The notes under the pieces: model-generated
Database searches by the model: none
Seen by the model: only the letters and a program-made list of their open reading frames with translations
Told to the model about the DNA's origin: nothing
Program-made: the position numbers and the translations under genes
In this document: in pieces, positions 46,600-58,440 of the stretch
Numbering within the stretch: the first letter of the stretch is position 1
Layout of the letters: each line of letters begins with the position of its first letter
From: Mustela lutreola
Taxonomy: Eukaryota > Chordata > Mammalia > Carnivora > Mustelidae
Reading direction: 5' to 3'
Assembly (NCBI RefSeq): GCF_030435805.1
Contig: NC_081303.1
Location: 75,367,910-75,431,909 of the forward strand
Length of the DNA: 64,000 bases

Positions 46600-48060
46600 G
46601 GGACCCAGTGCAATCAGAGGATAAAGAAAATACTTGGTTGCACGTCGCCCTAACCCTGGACACGGCGCACGAGCGTCCCCGTTCCCGAGGCTACCGAGAG
46701 GCGGCCGGCGCCCTGCAGGCCCGCCTCGGTTCCCCCCGGGACTCCCGGTCCCGCGCTCCCGTCCCGGCGCGAACGGCGCTCCCACCGGGCAGCAGAAGCG
46801 CGGAGCTCGCCAGGGTACCGGGCCCGGGCGCAGTCCGGGAGCAGCGGCGCCGGCGGCTCGGCCGGGGGAGCGGAGACACCGCGCCCCGGTGTGGGGAAGT
46901 GCGGGGGCGCCTCGCTCCCCGGGACCATCCGGGAAGGAACGGGGCCGGCTGGCGGCTCGGCGGGCCATCCCCGCGCTTTCGGAGGTGGCGGCGGACGGCT
47001 CCGTGTCGCCGCTCACCTCGCCCACAGCGGGCCCGCGGGCGGCCACGCAGCAGGACCCGGCCGCGGCGAGCACCGGCCGAGCGGCCCCCCGCCCAGCCCG
47101 CCCCCTGCGGAGGGCCGAGACTCGCGCGCCTGCGCGGAACGACGCAGCCGCGGGAACCTCCCAGGTCCCGGCATCCCCCGCGGCTGCGGCCTTTCCTCCC
47201 GCCCCGCCCCTCCCCCCGCCGCGGGCCCGGCCTCCTCCGCGGAGCAAGATGGCGGCGGCCGGGACGGCCCCGGACGTGACGGGGCGCTAGGCCGTCCCCC
47301 GCGGCCTCTCCCGAGGGCCGTGCGGGCCCCAGGAAGCGAGCTCAAGCCCAGTCCAAGGAAGGCGTGATGGCCGTTCCTGCCGTGGCCGTGGGGCCGCCCC
47401 AGTGATGCCTCTGCCCTGAGAGGCGGTGTCGCTTCTCGCCGCCCTGACCGGACCCCCGGAGCCCGCGGCGGAAGCGCCCCGGCCGAGGCCCGAGGCCGGT
47501 CTCGCAAGTGCCTCCGCCCCGACGGGCGCGACCCCGAGCGCTCCATGCCTGCGGGCGGAGGGAGGCGGCGCCTCCCCCAGCGCTGCCGCCTGTGCTGGCT
47601 GCTCTGCGCTTTCACCCTAAAGCTCTGGTGAGGAGCGGCGGGCGGCGGCGGAGGGCGGCGGCGGCGGGCGGCGGCGGCGGGCGGCGGCGGCGGGGGGACT
47701 TGCCTGTCGTCCGGCTTCTGATCTGTGCCTCCCCACCCCCACCCCGCTCCGGTGCAGCCAGGCCGAGGCCCCCGCGCCCGCGGAGCAGCTGTCAGGTGGG
47801 TGGCGGCCCGGGCCCCCTCGTGCCCCCACCGGGCCGGAGCGCAGGTGGGGACGCGGGCGGCCGGCGGTGCCGGGAGGTCGGGTGGGCCGCGCCTTCGCGG
47901 GACCCGTTTTCCCATCGAGGTCCGGGCGGCCTTTCTCTGCCGTTGCAGTGGGCGCCTCGAACCTGCCGTGCTGGCTGGCCGAGGACTTCGCGGTGGCCGA
48001 GGAGTGCGCGCCCTGCTCCCGCTTCCAGGCCGTGAGTATGTGCCCCCGCGCGCTTCCGCT
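46600..48060. promoter_or_regulatory. JTB: JTB CpG island promoter
   Basis: CpG-dense, GC-box-rich sequence surrounds JTB exons 1-3. It includes AAGATGGCGGCGG at 47247-47259, which matches the YY1 initiator-type motif often found just after a transcription start. If that is the initiation region, the ATG inside it opens a 13-residue upstream frame (47249-47290). Confidence 0.65.
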
Positions 48061-50057
48061 GCTTTTCCCTGCGGTCTCGGTGCGGGTCCCCCTGAAAACG
48101 CGCCCTTTCCTAAGTTAATGGTAATATTTGGCTAATAATCGTGTTCGTTTAAGGAAGATTTATTTTTAGGGGCACCTGGGTGGCTCCGTCAGTTGAGCCT
48201 CCTTGACTTTCCCCTGGGTCGTGCCCCTTCCTGTGGGGCTCTGCGCTCTTGCTTGACTTTCTGCTCTCTGCCACTTGCCAGGTTCATGTGCCCTGATTCT
48301 TTGAAGATTTTTTTTTTCTTTAAGATTTTATTTATTTAGGGCACCTGGGTGGCTCAGTTGGTTAAGCAACTGCCTTAGGCTCAGGTCATGGTCCCAGAGT
48401 CCTGGGATCAAGTCCCACATCGGGCTCCCAGCTCCATGGGGAGTCTGCTTCTCCCTCTGACCTCCCCTCTCATGCTCTCTCTCACTGTCTCGCTCTCTCT
48501 CTCAAAATAAATAAATAAAAATCTTTAAAAAAAAAAAAAAAAGATTTTATTTATTTATTTGACAGACAGAGATCACAAGCAGGCAGAGAGGCAGGCAGAG
48601 AGAGAGGAGGAAGCAGGCTCCCCGCCAAGCAGGGAGCCCCATGCGACCCAAGCTGAAGGCAGAGGCTTAACCCACTGAGCCACCCAGGCGCCCTGAAGAT
48701 TTTTTTTTTTTTTCCACCTATAATTATTACAAACCGGTTTTCGGTTTTTCTTGTGGGTGTGTTTTGTTTTTTTTTTCCCCTAATAGACTTTATTTGCAAG
48801 CCTGGGGGTGGGGCATGGGGAGAGGCCGGATGAAGGGCTCCATCCCAGGACCCTGGGATCATGCCCTGAGCTGAAGGCAGAGGCTTAACCATCTGAGCCC
48901 CCCAGGCGCCCCTAAATATCTAATCTTTAAGTAAGCGCTACAGCAATGTGAGGCTGGACCTCCTAACTCTGAGATCAAGACTCAAATGCTGACTGAGCCA
49001 GCTAGGCACCCCAGTCATGATCATTTTTAACCCTGTAGGCTCTGAAATGTGTCCCTCTGCAGTGTTCTAATATGTAATGATCACGCAACCAGTACCTCCA
49101 CCATCCCCATCAGAACTCTCTCTTGGGGCGCCTGGCTGGCTCAGTCCATAAGTGTCTGCCCTCAGCTCATGATCCCTGGGTCCTGGGTTTGAGCCCCACA
49201 TCAGGCTCCCTGCTCAGCAGGGGCCTGCTTCTGTTCTCACTGCTTCTCTCTCTGCCAAATAAAGACAATCCTTAAAAACAAACAATTTCTTTGTTGGTCC
49301 TCTGTTGCCCAAGCTCTGCGGCATAGCAGGTGGACACCTGGCGCTTCTGAATGGCAGGTCTTCCTGTTTCTGCTGCCCTTTCCTGACATGTGCTTTGGTC
49401 CTTTTCTTCTGACAGAAAACCACCCCTGAGTGTGGTTCCACAGGGTATGTGGAGAAAATCACATGCAGCTCATCTAAGAGGAATGAATTCAAAAGGCAAG
49501 TGTTGTTTCTCATCTTGGAACCTTCTAGATCACGTCTTTTGTTCTTGTGGTGTTAAGCAGACTAATAGCCCCACATCTTTCTGTCTGGAGGTCGTGTGGC
49601 ATATGGGGGGTGGGGCACCAAAGTATTTGAATCCACGTTCCAGCTGTCATCCTCAGCACTTCGTCATTGGTCTCAGTTTCTCATCAGTAGAATTGGTTAA
49701 GACCAGCTCTGCTTACCTCCCTAGAAAATAAGTTGAACGATAGATTTGACTGGGATTTGTATAGGGTAAACACGTTAGAAGGATGACTCTGGGTTCTTCT
49801 TTTCTCTCAGCTGTATCTTGATTAGGCCTCGCTAGAAGGGAGTTTGGAGGGAGAGGTGGTTCAGCCTTCCCCGGGAATAACTGTTTCTTCCTGCTCCTAG
49901 TTGCCGCTCAGCTCTGATGGAACAACATTTATTCTGGAAATTTGAAGGGGCCATCGTGGGTGTGGCCTTGGTCTTTGCTTGCCTTGTCATCATTCGTCAG
50001 CGACAGCTGGACAGAAAGGCTCTGGAAAAGGTCCGGAAGCAAATCGAGTCCATATAG
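47545..50057 (+). CDS. JTB: JTB (jumping translocation breakpoint protein), complete, 5 exons
   Basis: Exons 47545-47627, 47758-47795, 47949-48031, 49416-49495 and 49901-50057 give 441 nt, or 146 residues, equal to the human protein. JTB is a small single-pass type I membrane protein linked to cytokinesis, mitochondria and apoptosis. Its biochemical activity is not settled. Residues 1-30 form a signal peptide (hydrophobic LCWLLCAFTLKL). A cysteine-rich extracellular domain follows (NLPCWLAEDF, EECAPC, TTPECGSTG, ITCSSSKRN). The membrane helix is about GAIVGVALVFACLVII, then a basic tail ending KQIESI. The intron after 49495 begins GC instead of GT (AAAAG|GCAAGT), and only this choice keeps the conserved frame. 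It is convergent with CREB3L4. Confidence 0.96.
47636..47696. repeat. GGC triplet-rich repeat in JTB intron 1
   Basis: Imperfect (GGC)n with GGGC and GAGG interruptions lies directly downstream of the JTB exon 1 donor. Strong secondary structure is likely, and length may vary between individuals. Confidence 0.75.
48168..49288. repeat. CanSINE cluster in JTB intron 3
   Basis: Forward partial 48168-48300, forward 48338-48530, reverse 48541-48694 and 48778-48912, old reverse 48925-49013 and forward 49126-49288, the last ending 127 bases before exon 4. Confidence 0.85.
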
Positions 50058-50356
50058 CTACCTTCCACTTTTTGATAGGGGCCTTAGGGATTGTACTTCA
50101 GACACAGACAGTAGAATGAACGGACTTGGGCCCTTAGTTCTTGGGAACTTGTGGTGGCACCTCCTTCTCTGTCTCTTGTCTGGATCATTAACGAGCAAAA
50201 TACAGAATAGTTTTCTTCTCTATTATAATTTGGTTTGGGACAGGAAGTCCTGGTGGCAGAAATGGGATAGCAATAGGCCCCAGTGTACTAACTACCTGGC
50301 TTCCCCTTCTTCTGGTACTTATTTAAAATTTTCAGGACAAAATTTCAGCAAAAAAG

Positions 50357-50362
50357 TTTATT
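50357..50362 (-). terminator. CREB3L4: Likely CREB3L4 poly(A) signal AATAAA (reverse strand)
   Basis: TTTATT on the + strand, about 250 bases beyond the CREB3L4 stop codon. It lies inside the JTB 3' UTR, so the two convergent mRNAs would overlap at their ends. Confidence 0.5.
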
Positions 50363-50408
50363 TCTCAGCCAAAACCTCTGTTTCCCCCCAACCCTTATCC
50401 AAAGAAAA

Positions 50409-50414
50409 AATAAA
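50409..50414 (+). terminator. JTB: JTB poly(A) signal AATAAA
   Basis: AATAAA in AAAAAATAAAATTG, 352 bases after the JTB stop. No alternative AATAAA occurs earlier in this 3' UTR. Confidence 0.75.
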
Positions 50415-50608
50415 ATTGTAGATGTATAACAAAAGTATCTGAAATGCCTCATCACATAGCCTGGGCCTCAGGGTACAGATACTTAGGGTGTCCTGAAATG
50501 ATTCAGACCCTGAAGCCAAAGAACTCCGAATGGAATCCCAGGGGAAAGAGCCATCGGGGATCCCGGATTCCTTACTGCGGTTGGAAGTGGCCTGCGAAGT
50601 GTTCCAGC

Positions 50609-53600
50609 TCACATCTCATCCGCGCGCAGGACAGCTCTGACATGCCCACTGGGGCCGGGCTTGCCTCCCCTCTTCTCCAGCAGGTTCCTTGTTGAGCCAT
50701 GGACCCCCTTGGCCCTAGGTGGCCCCTCCAGTCCAGGCTCTACCGCTGTGGTCCCCAAGCTTTCTGTCATGTCCTTGTGAGTCAGGATATTTCTGGAAAT
50801 CACTGTGGGCAGTAACAGAGTGTTCCCTTGGGTGGGGGGTCCTAGACGGGACAGGACCGACCTCCCACCTCCCGATGACCCAAGAAAGCGGAGCCCCACC
50901 CTGCCCCGCCTCACCTCCCTGCCGCTGGTGGTCATCGGTGCCAGCTTCCCGGAGACCCTGCAAGGGGCTGACACTGGGCAGGATGATGAGGGCCAGAGAA
51001 AAAAGAAGGATCTGGAGAAAGCAAAAGGACACTTGGGTTGTGGGGACACTAAAGGAGGGGCCCAAGGGCAGCATGAACAGAGGGCAGTTGGAGTCCTCGG
51101 GGATGGGAAGGTGCATATGGTTGGGAGTGGGGTGTGAGGGCCGAGGTGGGGGGAGATGGGAAGTAGGTAGTACCAGAACACAAGTGCCGGTCTGGGCAGC
51201 TTTGTTGGAGGTCTGGGCAGCGAGCATCTGCAGCTGGTGGAGCTGAGCTTCCAGAGCGCTGGCGCACCAGAGAGAGGAGGAGGAGGAATGGAGAGTCCGC
51301 TCTCCTGGGAGCCAGGCCCCGGGGATGGGCCCTGTGTGCCACACGCCCTCCCCCTGGGGCGCACTGTCCGCTGTCACGTACATATTGTGCCTCTCCAGCT
51401 CCCGGACTTTCTTCTGTAGCTCCTGGTTCTGTGCAGAACAGGCAGCTGCCCTGGAGAGCACGGAGAGGTAGGACAGTCTGCAGTCACAAGGTCCCAGACC
51501 TGGCCTGCCTCGGTAAGGAAGGAGTCCCCCAGTGTGGCCCACAGGGGGCAAGACACTGGGTCCAGACGTACCTGCTCTCCAGCCCGTCCACGTACTCTTT
51601 CTTCCGTCGCCGACTGTCCTGCGCCGACTGCTTGTTACGGATCTTCCTCCTGACCTTCTTGAGGGCCCTCTCCTCCGCCTAGGGGCCCCGGGTGTGTCAG
51701 TGCTGGGCCTTTAACCTGCCTCAACTCCCCACTTGCTCTTATAATCCTGGCTCTTCAGAGGCCATGTTGGGGCCACTGGGTTGGGTTGGGGATACTCTTT
51801 GGGGAAGCATGGTACCTTAGTGAGGGGCAGGGAAGGGGGCAGGGAAACCCCTTCCTGTCCCAGCAGACGCTTCTCCTCCTCCGTCAGGAGCAACGTTTGA
51901 CGGGGCAGCTGGTGGAGAACAGAGAATCAATGACAGGGAGAGGGTCTTCCCTTTCCCATCACCCAGGGCCGTGCCCCCTGCACACCTGGAGAGTCTCCCG
52001 TGTGTGCTAAGGAATGAGTAACCATGAACTGAGGGAGGGAGGGAACTTCATCCAGACAGTCCCTGGACCAAGCCAAAGGGGCCTCCTGGGGCTGTGAAGC
52101 GAGAGGAGGGCTCATGTTACATCCTTTGCCCCCAGACTTAGGACCTTGGCACTCTGAGCAAACTGGGTGGGGGGCTTGTTCTGGTGCATGCCTCCCCAAT
52201 TCCGAAGGGTATTTGAAGACAGGAACTCACTAAGGCAGGGTTTGCTTCATCTCACAGCAAGCAAATGATTCCCTTTTGCCCATTAACTTTGGGCAGTGTG
52301 TTGTCTCAGCGGGGTCTACGTCAGGGAGCTCCCTGGGGCAGTGACCCATTTGCCCTCAGGGTCTGAGCCCCACTTTCAGGACTAAAGCTCGGTCTCCTCA
52401 CAGAGAACTCCCAGGGGTCACCAGGCTTAGCTTCTCATAACACAGTGTGTGGGGCAGGTAGATGACATCGGGTGAACCCGGGCCTGTCAACCGAGGAACC
52501 TGCCTTTCTGATGCTCCTTTTTGAAATTTCTATGCTTCACTTGGACTTCAGAGGCATTTGTCTCTGCTGTTGGCTCCTGATGGCCTTTGGCATTTAGCTA
52601 AAACATTTCTGGTCATCTTGCCTCTTCCCGACGATCCCTTGCTCCCCTGAAGCCACCAACTCCCCAGTGTTTTGATGGGAAAGCAAGCCTAGAAGCATCA
52701 GACTTCTTAAGGTCCCTCAATTCTGAGCTGCTTGGCTTGGACCCTGGGGCCAGCTCCAGCCACAGACTGGCAGGAAGACTAGAACTTCTTTTCCAGTGAC
52801 TATTGGTCCACAGTGACCTGAGCAAGACCCCCTTCTCCCACTACTGCAGAAACAGAGCAGCCAGTCTTCCGAAGGCACCCGTGTGTTACCCCCCAGAGTG
52901 GTGGGTGCAGCTGCACAGTTGTTTTGGCGGAAAATTCACCCGGTGCCTCCTAGCAGGCTGAATCCCCAGGCAGCCAGCCCATCCCACTCCGTGTCCTGAC
53001 CTGTGGCTGAGTAAACTGCACATAAGGTCTGGGCTTTCTCCCAGGCCCTCTCCCCAGATTCCCTCACCCCACCTTCTCCTTAATCGAGTCGTCACCACCT
53101 TACTTCCAAAGGCTTGTGTCTCTCTTGTCCTTTCGTGCTCTCAGAGCTGCTCATGTCTCCGATCTTCAGGGCCCACAAAAACCGGGGCAGGGCTCAGCAT
53201 GAGTGTTCCCCTTCCTCAGTCCCTCACCCCATCTGTGTGGGTGCATCTCTTTGCATCCAGGAGTGCGGCTCTGGCTGGCTAAGACTCACCAGGGTCGCGG
53301 GGGGCACTGGGTTTGCAGCGCCCACGCTGGGTGGTGTGTGAGCGTGAGCAGCCAGGGGCAGCTCGCCGACCATGCAGGTAGCAGGCACCGTCCGTGGTGG
53401 GCTCCGTAGACCTGAGGGAGACACGGGTGGCTAGGAGAAAGGAGAGGAAGGGTAGACCCTAATGGCAGCGGGGAGAGGCACAGGTTGGGGAAACCCCTTA
53501 GCCCCGGGAGTAGTCCCGGAAGTGAAAGGCCACGCTCCCCTTCCCACAAAGAACACTGACCTAGCTGGAGAGAGATGAGCCCTACAGCCGGCCCAGCTTC

Positions 53601-54142
53601 CCCTTGCGGCCTCTCCAGGCCCCCTGCCTCATAGACGACCTCACAGAGAGCAGGGGAACTGTCTGCGAGGCCAGGGTCCTCGGAGATGGCACTGTCACTG
53701 CCACGAGATGCCTCTGAGCAGTACACTTCATTGGGATCAATGAACAGCTGCAGGAAGTCTTCGGGCTCACTCTCCTGAAGGCCCTACAGTGGGAGAGAGC
53801 ATGCAGGTGTGCAGGGGAGAGGTCTGGAGAGCGGCGCGCCAGTCAGACCCAGGTCCGCCCCGCTTCAATTGCAGTCCCCCGTGTCCTGGGACATCTTAGG
53901 AGCTTGGTCCCCAGATGACTCCCCTCGCAGCTGTGGCTCGGCCCACCCCCACCTGCGGGCCTCACACTCACACAGCCCCGTCCCCCGCTGGGCTCCCAGC
54001 CTCCGGGCCTCTGCTCTCGGAGCTTAGGCCCTGGGACTTCTGGGGCAGGGTAGGGGAGTCCCAGCTCCAGGAAGGCTCCTGCTGAGACCTCTTCTGGGGG
54101 CTCCAGCCACACGTCCAGCAGGTCGGGGGTTCGGAAGTCCAT
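50609..54142 (-). CDS. CREB3L4: CREB3L4 (AIbZIP/CREB4), ER-anchored bZIP transcription factor, 9 coding exons
   Basis: Reverse-strand coding exons: 53972-54142, 53561-53783, 53290-53411, 51816-51908, 51572-51678, 51382-51450, 51174-51258, 50915-51011 and 50609-50802 (TGA). They total 1161 nt, or 386 residues, against about 395 in human as recalled. CREB3-family factors sit in the ER membrane and are released by Golgi proteolysis to act on CRE/UPRE sites. CREB3L4 is strong in prostate and testis. Seen here: acidic N-terminus ([18 protein letters not shown]), basic region at about 206-238 ([21 protein letters not shown]), leucine zipper in exons 6-7, membrane helix at about 286-306 ([12 protein letters not shown]), and a lumenal tail ending LRADEM. 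That tail has no N-X-S/T sequon. The ATG is preceded by a likely acceptor (CTGCAG near 54157), so at least one 5' non-coding exon lies further right. Confidence 0.95.
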
Positions 54143-54149
54143 CCTGCCG

Positions 54150-55620
54150 GGAGAGCTGCAGGAGGGTGAGCGCACCCTCCCCACGCAGCGGCTGGGTGCC
54201 CCCTTCCTCACCTGGCCCCGGGGGTCTTCTCCCGTCACCCCCTGGCCTCACCTACCCCTCCCCCCCCGGGGACCTCGCCCCCGGCCTTCTCTGCGCTGCC
54301 GACGAACGGGCCACCGCCGCCTCGCCGGTCCCGAAGAGCCCGGCCCCGCCGAGCCGGCCCAGCCCGCGGGCGGCCCGGAGCACCGCCGCTCCTCCTCCCT
54401 CCAGGATCTCGCATCCTGGACCGGCCCAGCCAAGCCCCGCCCCCGGCCTGACTCCGGCCGCGCGAAGCTGGCTGTGCCTGGCCGGGAGCCACGGCGGGGG
54501 CTGGGAGCCCAGGCGTCCGCGGACCGGACTGCAGGGAGGCACGGGCAGCCCGCCCTGCCTCAGCTTCTCCTAGCGACAGCAACTCATCCCGAGAGCCTGG
54601 GGCTCTTCAGGGAAGGTCGGCGATGGCTGGGGCCGGAGGACACGAAGTGCCTGTTCTCCCGCCGTCCCTCGGTCAGACGAGCGCACCGCAGGCTGGAAAA
54701 CAAAGGCGGGAAGCGGCGGCCGACCGCGGGGCACTGGCCGAGGCAGCCCCTCTGCGGCCTCGAGGCGCGCTGTCCGCCCTGGGGTCTGATTGGACGCAAG
54801 AGCATGAGGGGCAGGACATGGAGCCAATGGGAGCGCCGCCTCGAGGCAGGCTGCGCGCCGACTGGTCGGAGGCTGCCAAGGGGGGCGCGGTGCCGCGGTG
54901 GCGGCCTCGGGAGGACTCCGAGTCCCACCCGGCGGCGCGGCAGGTGCGGGGGCGCCGCGGGGGGAGGGGCGCAGCCGCCTGGGCAGCCGCTTCCCGCGGG
55001 ACCGCCAGGCCCTGGCTAGGCGCCGGGCGAGGGTGACTAACGGGTGGGCCCAGCCGGAGCTCTGAGCGCGGAGAGTCGCGCCCGCCCGCTTCGGCGCGGG
55101 GGCTGCCCTGTCCGCGCTCGCGGGACTCGCCCACTGGCCTGGGAGACCCACGGGGGGCTGGAAGCCGAAAGGCTGAAAAGGAAGACACTGAGGGCGGGCG
55201 GGGGGCTGCTCGGGTGCCCTTTCCGACGAGTCCGCGCCCGGCGTTTCTGTAGGTCCCGCGACGTTTTCCTAAACGTCCTTCCATGTCGTCGCTGCGGGGG
55301 CCGGAGCAGGGCGAGCCTCCGCGACGCGGGCAGAGTGTCGGGACGCGGGCGCGGCTCGGTGAAGCAGCTGCCTCCGGCTCAGGTCCGGAGCCCCGGGTGC
55401 TGGATCGAGCCCCGCCTCGGGCTCCCTGCTCCTCGCTCCGCCTCGGCCCGCCTCGGCCCGCAGCTCCGCCACGCCTTGGCCTGGAGCTGATGGGCGACGG
55501 GTTCATTCCAAATGCGGTCACGGAGCCGCAGGAAGGTTCGGGGTGTGGATCCGGAACTCGGGCCGGCGGTCCCCTCCTGAGGCGTGCCGGTGCCGAGCGT
55601 GGACAGGAGCAGGAACGGGT
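54150..55620. promoter_or_regulatory. CREB3L4: CREB3L4 CpG island promoter with two CCAAT boxes
   Basis: The interval is CpG-dense. ATTGG at 54789-54793 and CCAAT at 54824-54828 form an inverted NF-Y pair 35 bases apart. The exact start site of CREB3L4 is not visible. Long frames on both strands here are G+C-driven and match nothing I know. Confidence 0.55.
55345..55460 (+). repeat. G+C-enriched CanSINE at the edge of the CREB3L4 CpG island
   Basis: GAAGCAGCTGCCTCCGGCTC, then GGATCGAGCCCCGCCTCGGG and CTCCCTGCTCC, follow the CanSINE body. The remainder is changed to CCGCCTCGGCCCGCCTCGG, with no T-rich or A-rich tail left. Confidence 0.7.
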
Positions 55621-58440
55621 GTCCACTGAGTAACCACTGGATGTTCAGGCATTTGACATGACTCCTGTAATTTCTCATGGCAAGGGGTAGCTTGAGGGAG
55701 AAGTGACTTCGTCAAGGTTCCGCTGGAAGCTAAGGTTTGGGTGCCTGAGCTCTTTGCTCTGTGCCAGGCTAGTTTCCTGCGCGTCTTCCTGCATCTTCCT
55801 GCTCAAGCAGTGCGCAGACTAGGCAGGCGTCCTAGATTGACGCAGAGCTCGAAGGAAAGCAGAGCTGTCCTGGCTTAGACCTGTCCTAGAGCAAGAAAGG
55901 TTTCAAAGAGCTTCTTGCAGGTTGCATGTGCAGGGATGATTATGAGGAAAATGTAATCAGCTTCTGTTAATCAAAACTGGAAGGAATTGGAGCGCCTGGG
56001 CGGCTCAGTTGGTTAAGCCATGCCTTCGCCTCAGGTCATGATCCTGGAGCTCTGGGATCGAGTCCTGCATCAGGCTCCCTGGTCTGCTTCTTCCTCTGAC
56101 CCTCCTCTCTCATCTCTCTCTCTGAAATAAATAAAAATTAAAAACAAAACAAAACAAAACTGGAAGGACTCACTGGCATCATTTTCTAGTCTGACTTCCC
56201 TCTTTCACCTGCTTCATCAAATTCCTGGGAGAGAAAATGACTTGCTTAAGATCACACATCAAATTAAGGTAGAGGGATGCCTGGCCGGCTCAGTCAGTGG
56301 AACATGTAACTTTTGATCTCAGGGTTGTGAGCTGAAGCCCCATGTTTGGGGTAGACCTTACTTTAAGAAAAAAAATTTTGTAAATACACACATTTTAAAA
56401 ATTCATATTAGGGCGCCTGGGTGGCTCAGTGGGTTAAGCCACTACCTTCAGCTCAGGTCATGATCTCAGGGTCCTGGGGTCGAGTCCCACATTGGGCTCT
56501 CTGCTCGGCGGGGGGCCTGCTTCCCTTCCTCTCTCTCTGCCTGCCTCTCTGCCTGCTTGTGATCTCTCTCTGTCAAATAAATAAATAAAATCTTTAAAAA
56601 AAAAATAAAAATAAAAATAAAAATTCATATTAAAAAAACGAAGTCAGGGGGTGCCTGGGTGGCTCAGTGGGTTAAGCCTCTGCCTTCAGCTCAGGTCATG
56701 ATCTCAGGGTCCTGGGATCCAGCCGGCATCGGGCTCTCTGCTCTGTGGGGAGCCTGCTTCCTCCTCTCTCTCTCTCTGCCTGCCTCTCCAACTACTTGTG
56801 ATTTCTGTCGAATAAATAAAGAAAAATCTTTATTAAAAAATTATTTTGGGGGGGGATTCCTGTGTGGCTCAGTTGGTTAAGCCGCTGCCTTCGGCTCAGG
56901 TCATGATCCCAGGGTCCTGGGATCGAGTCCCACATCGGGCTTCTTGTCCTGCAGGGAGCCTGCTTCTCTCTCTGCCTCTGCCTGCCACTCTGCCTCCTTG
57001 TGCTTTCTGACAAATAAATAAAATCTTTAAAAATAAATAAATAAAAATTTAAAAATTATTTTTTTGAAAGATTTTCTTTATTTGACAGACAGAGATCACA
57101 AGTAGGCAGAGAGGCAGGCGGGGGCGGGAAGCAGGCTTTCAATAAAGAAAAATCTTTATTTTATTTTATTTATTTATTTTTAAGATTTTATTTGTTTATT
57201 TGACAGACAGAGATCACAAGTAGACAGAGAGGCGGGCAGAGAGAGAGGAGGAAGCAGGCTCCCTGTGGAGAAGAGACCCTGGGATCAAGACCTGAGCCGA
57301 AGGCAGAGGCCCTAACCCACTGAGCCACCCAGGCATCCCTTAAAAAATTATTTAAAAAAACCTGAGGTGCCTGGGTGGTTCAGTAGGTTAATCATCTGAC
57401 TCTTGATTTCATCTCAAGTCATGATCTCAGGGACCTGGGATCAAGTCCTGCATTGGGCTCTGCCCTCAGTGGGGAGCTGCTTCAGGATTTTCTCTCACTC
57501 TGCCCCTCTCTCTGCTCTCAAATAAAATAAAATCTTACCAAAAAATTAAGGTAGAGCTGGGACACATCTGCAGGTGTCCTGTCTCCCAGTCCATGATTTC
57601 TTGTTAATGTTACTAATTATCAATAATATTAAGGAGCACGTGGGTGACAGTCAGTTAAGCATTCAGCTCTCAGTTTTGGCCCAGACCATCATCTCCAGGT
57701 CTTGGGCTCAATCCCGTGTCAGGTTCTGTGTTGAATGTGGAGTTTCCCTGAGATTCTGTCTCTCCCTTTCCTTCTGCCCCTCCCATTCATGCTGTCTCTG
57801 TCTCTCTCTAAAATAAATAAATAAGTCTTTTAAGAAATAATCTTTTAAAAAAAGATTTTATTTATTTATTTGACAGAGATCACAAGTAGGCAGAGAGGCA
57901 GGCAGAGAGACAGAGGAGGAAACAGGCTCTCCGCGGAGCAGAGAGCCCGATGCGGGGCTCGATCCCAGGACCCTGGCATCATGACCGGAGCCGAAGGCAG
58001 AGGCTTAACGACTGAGGCACCCAGGTACCCCAAACTTTTTAAATTTGTTATTTGAGAGAGTGTGCATAAACCTGGAGGAGGGGCAAAGAGAGAGGGAGAA
58101 ACAGGAGCCCCAGCTGGAGCTCCCTGCTGAACAGGGAGCCCAATATGGGGCTCTTGATCCCAGGACCCTGGGATCATGACCCGAGCTGAAGGCAGAGGCT
58201 TTAACCCACTGAGCCACCCAGGCGCCCCCTCACATTCCCTCTTGAGGAAGTTGCTGGCCTCCTTTTCCAGAGCCTTCGGAGACATTACTCCTCCCTCTTC
58301 TTGAGACGATGGTCTTTGCACCTTTGCAAAGATTAGGCTGAACCCCCTTTTTCATGTCCTTCTTAAAATCCCACCCTCCAATGAGGTTAGAAGATTCCGA
58401 AAGCACAGCGAATGTGGGCCAAAAGGATCCGGGCTAAGGA
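55620..58440. other. Intergenic SINE cluster between CREB3L4 and SLC39A1
   Basis: No gene found. There is unique sequence at 55620-55990 and 56144-56275, then CanSINEs at 55992-56143 (+), 56276-56372 (+, older type), 56411-56605 (+), 56649-56838 (+), 56856-57035 (+), 57061-57140 (-), 57180-57338 (-), 57364-57540 (+), 57632-57835 (+, older), 57848-58030 (-) and 58034-58228 (-). Unique sequence at 58230-58440 leads into the SLC39A1 island. Confidence 0.8.

Noticed and set aside
46534-47915. 237- and 300-codon reverse frames over the JTB promoter
   Set aside because: Low-complexity G+C translation that overlaps JTB exons on the other strand. No domain or conserved start.
54570-55626. 193- and 317-codon reverse frames in the CREB3L4 island
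   Set aside because: Compositional artefact with no family similarity. One runs through a G+C-shifted SINE.
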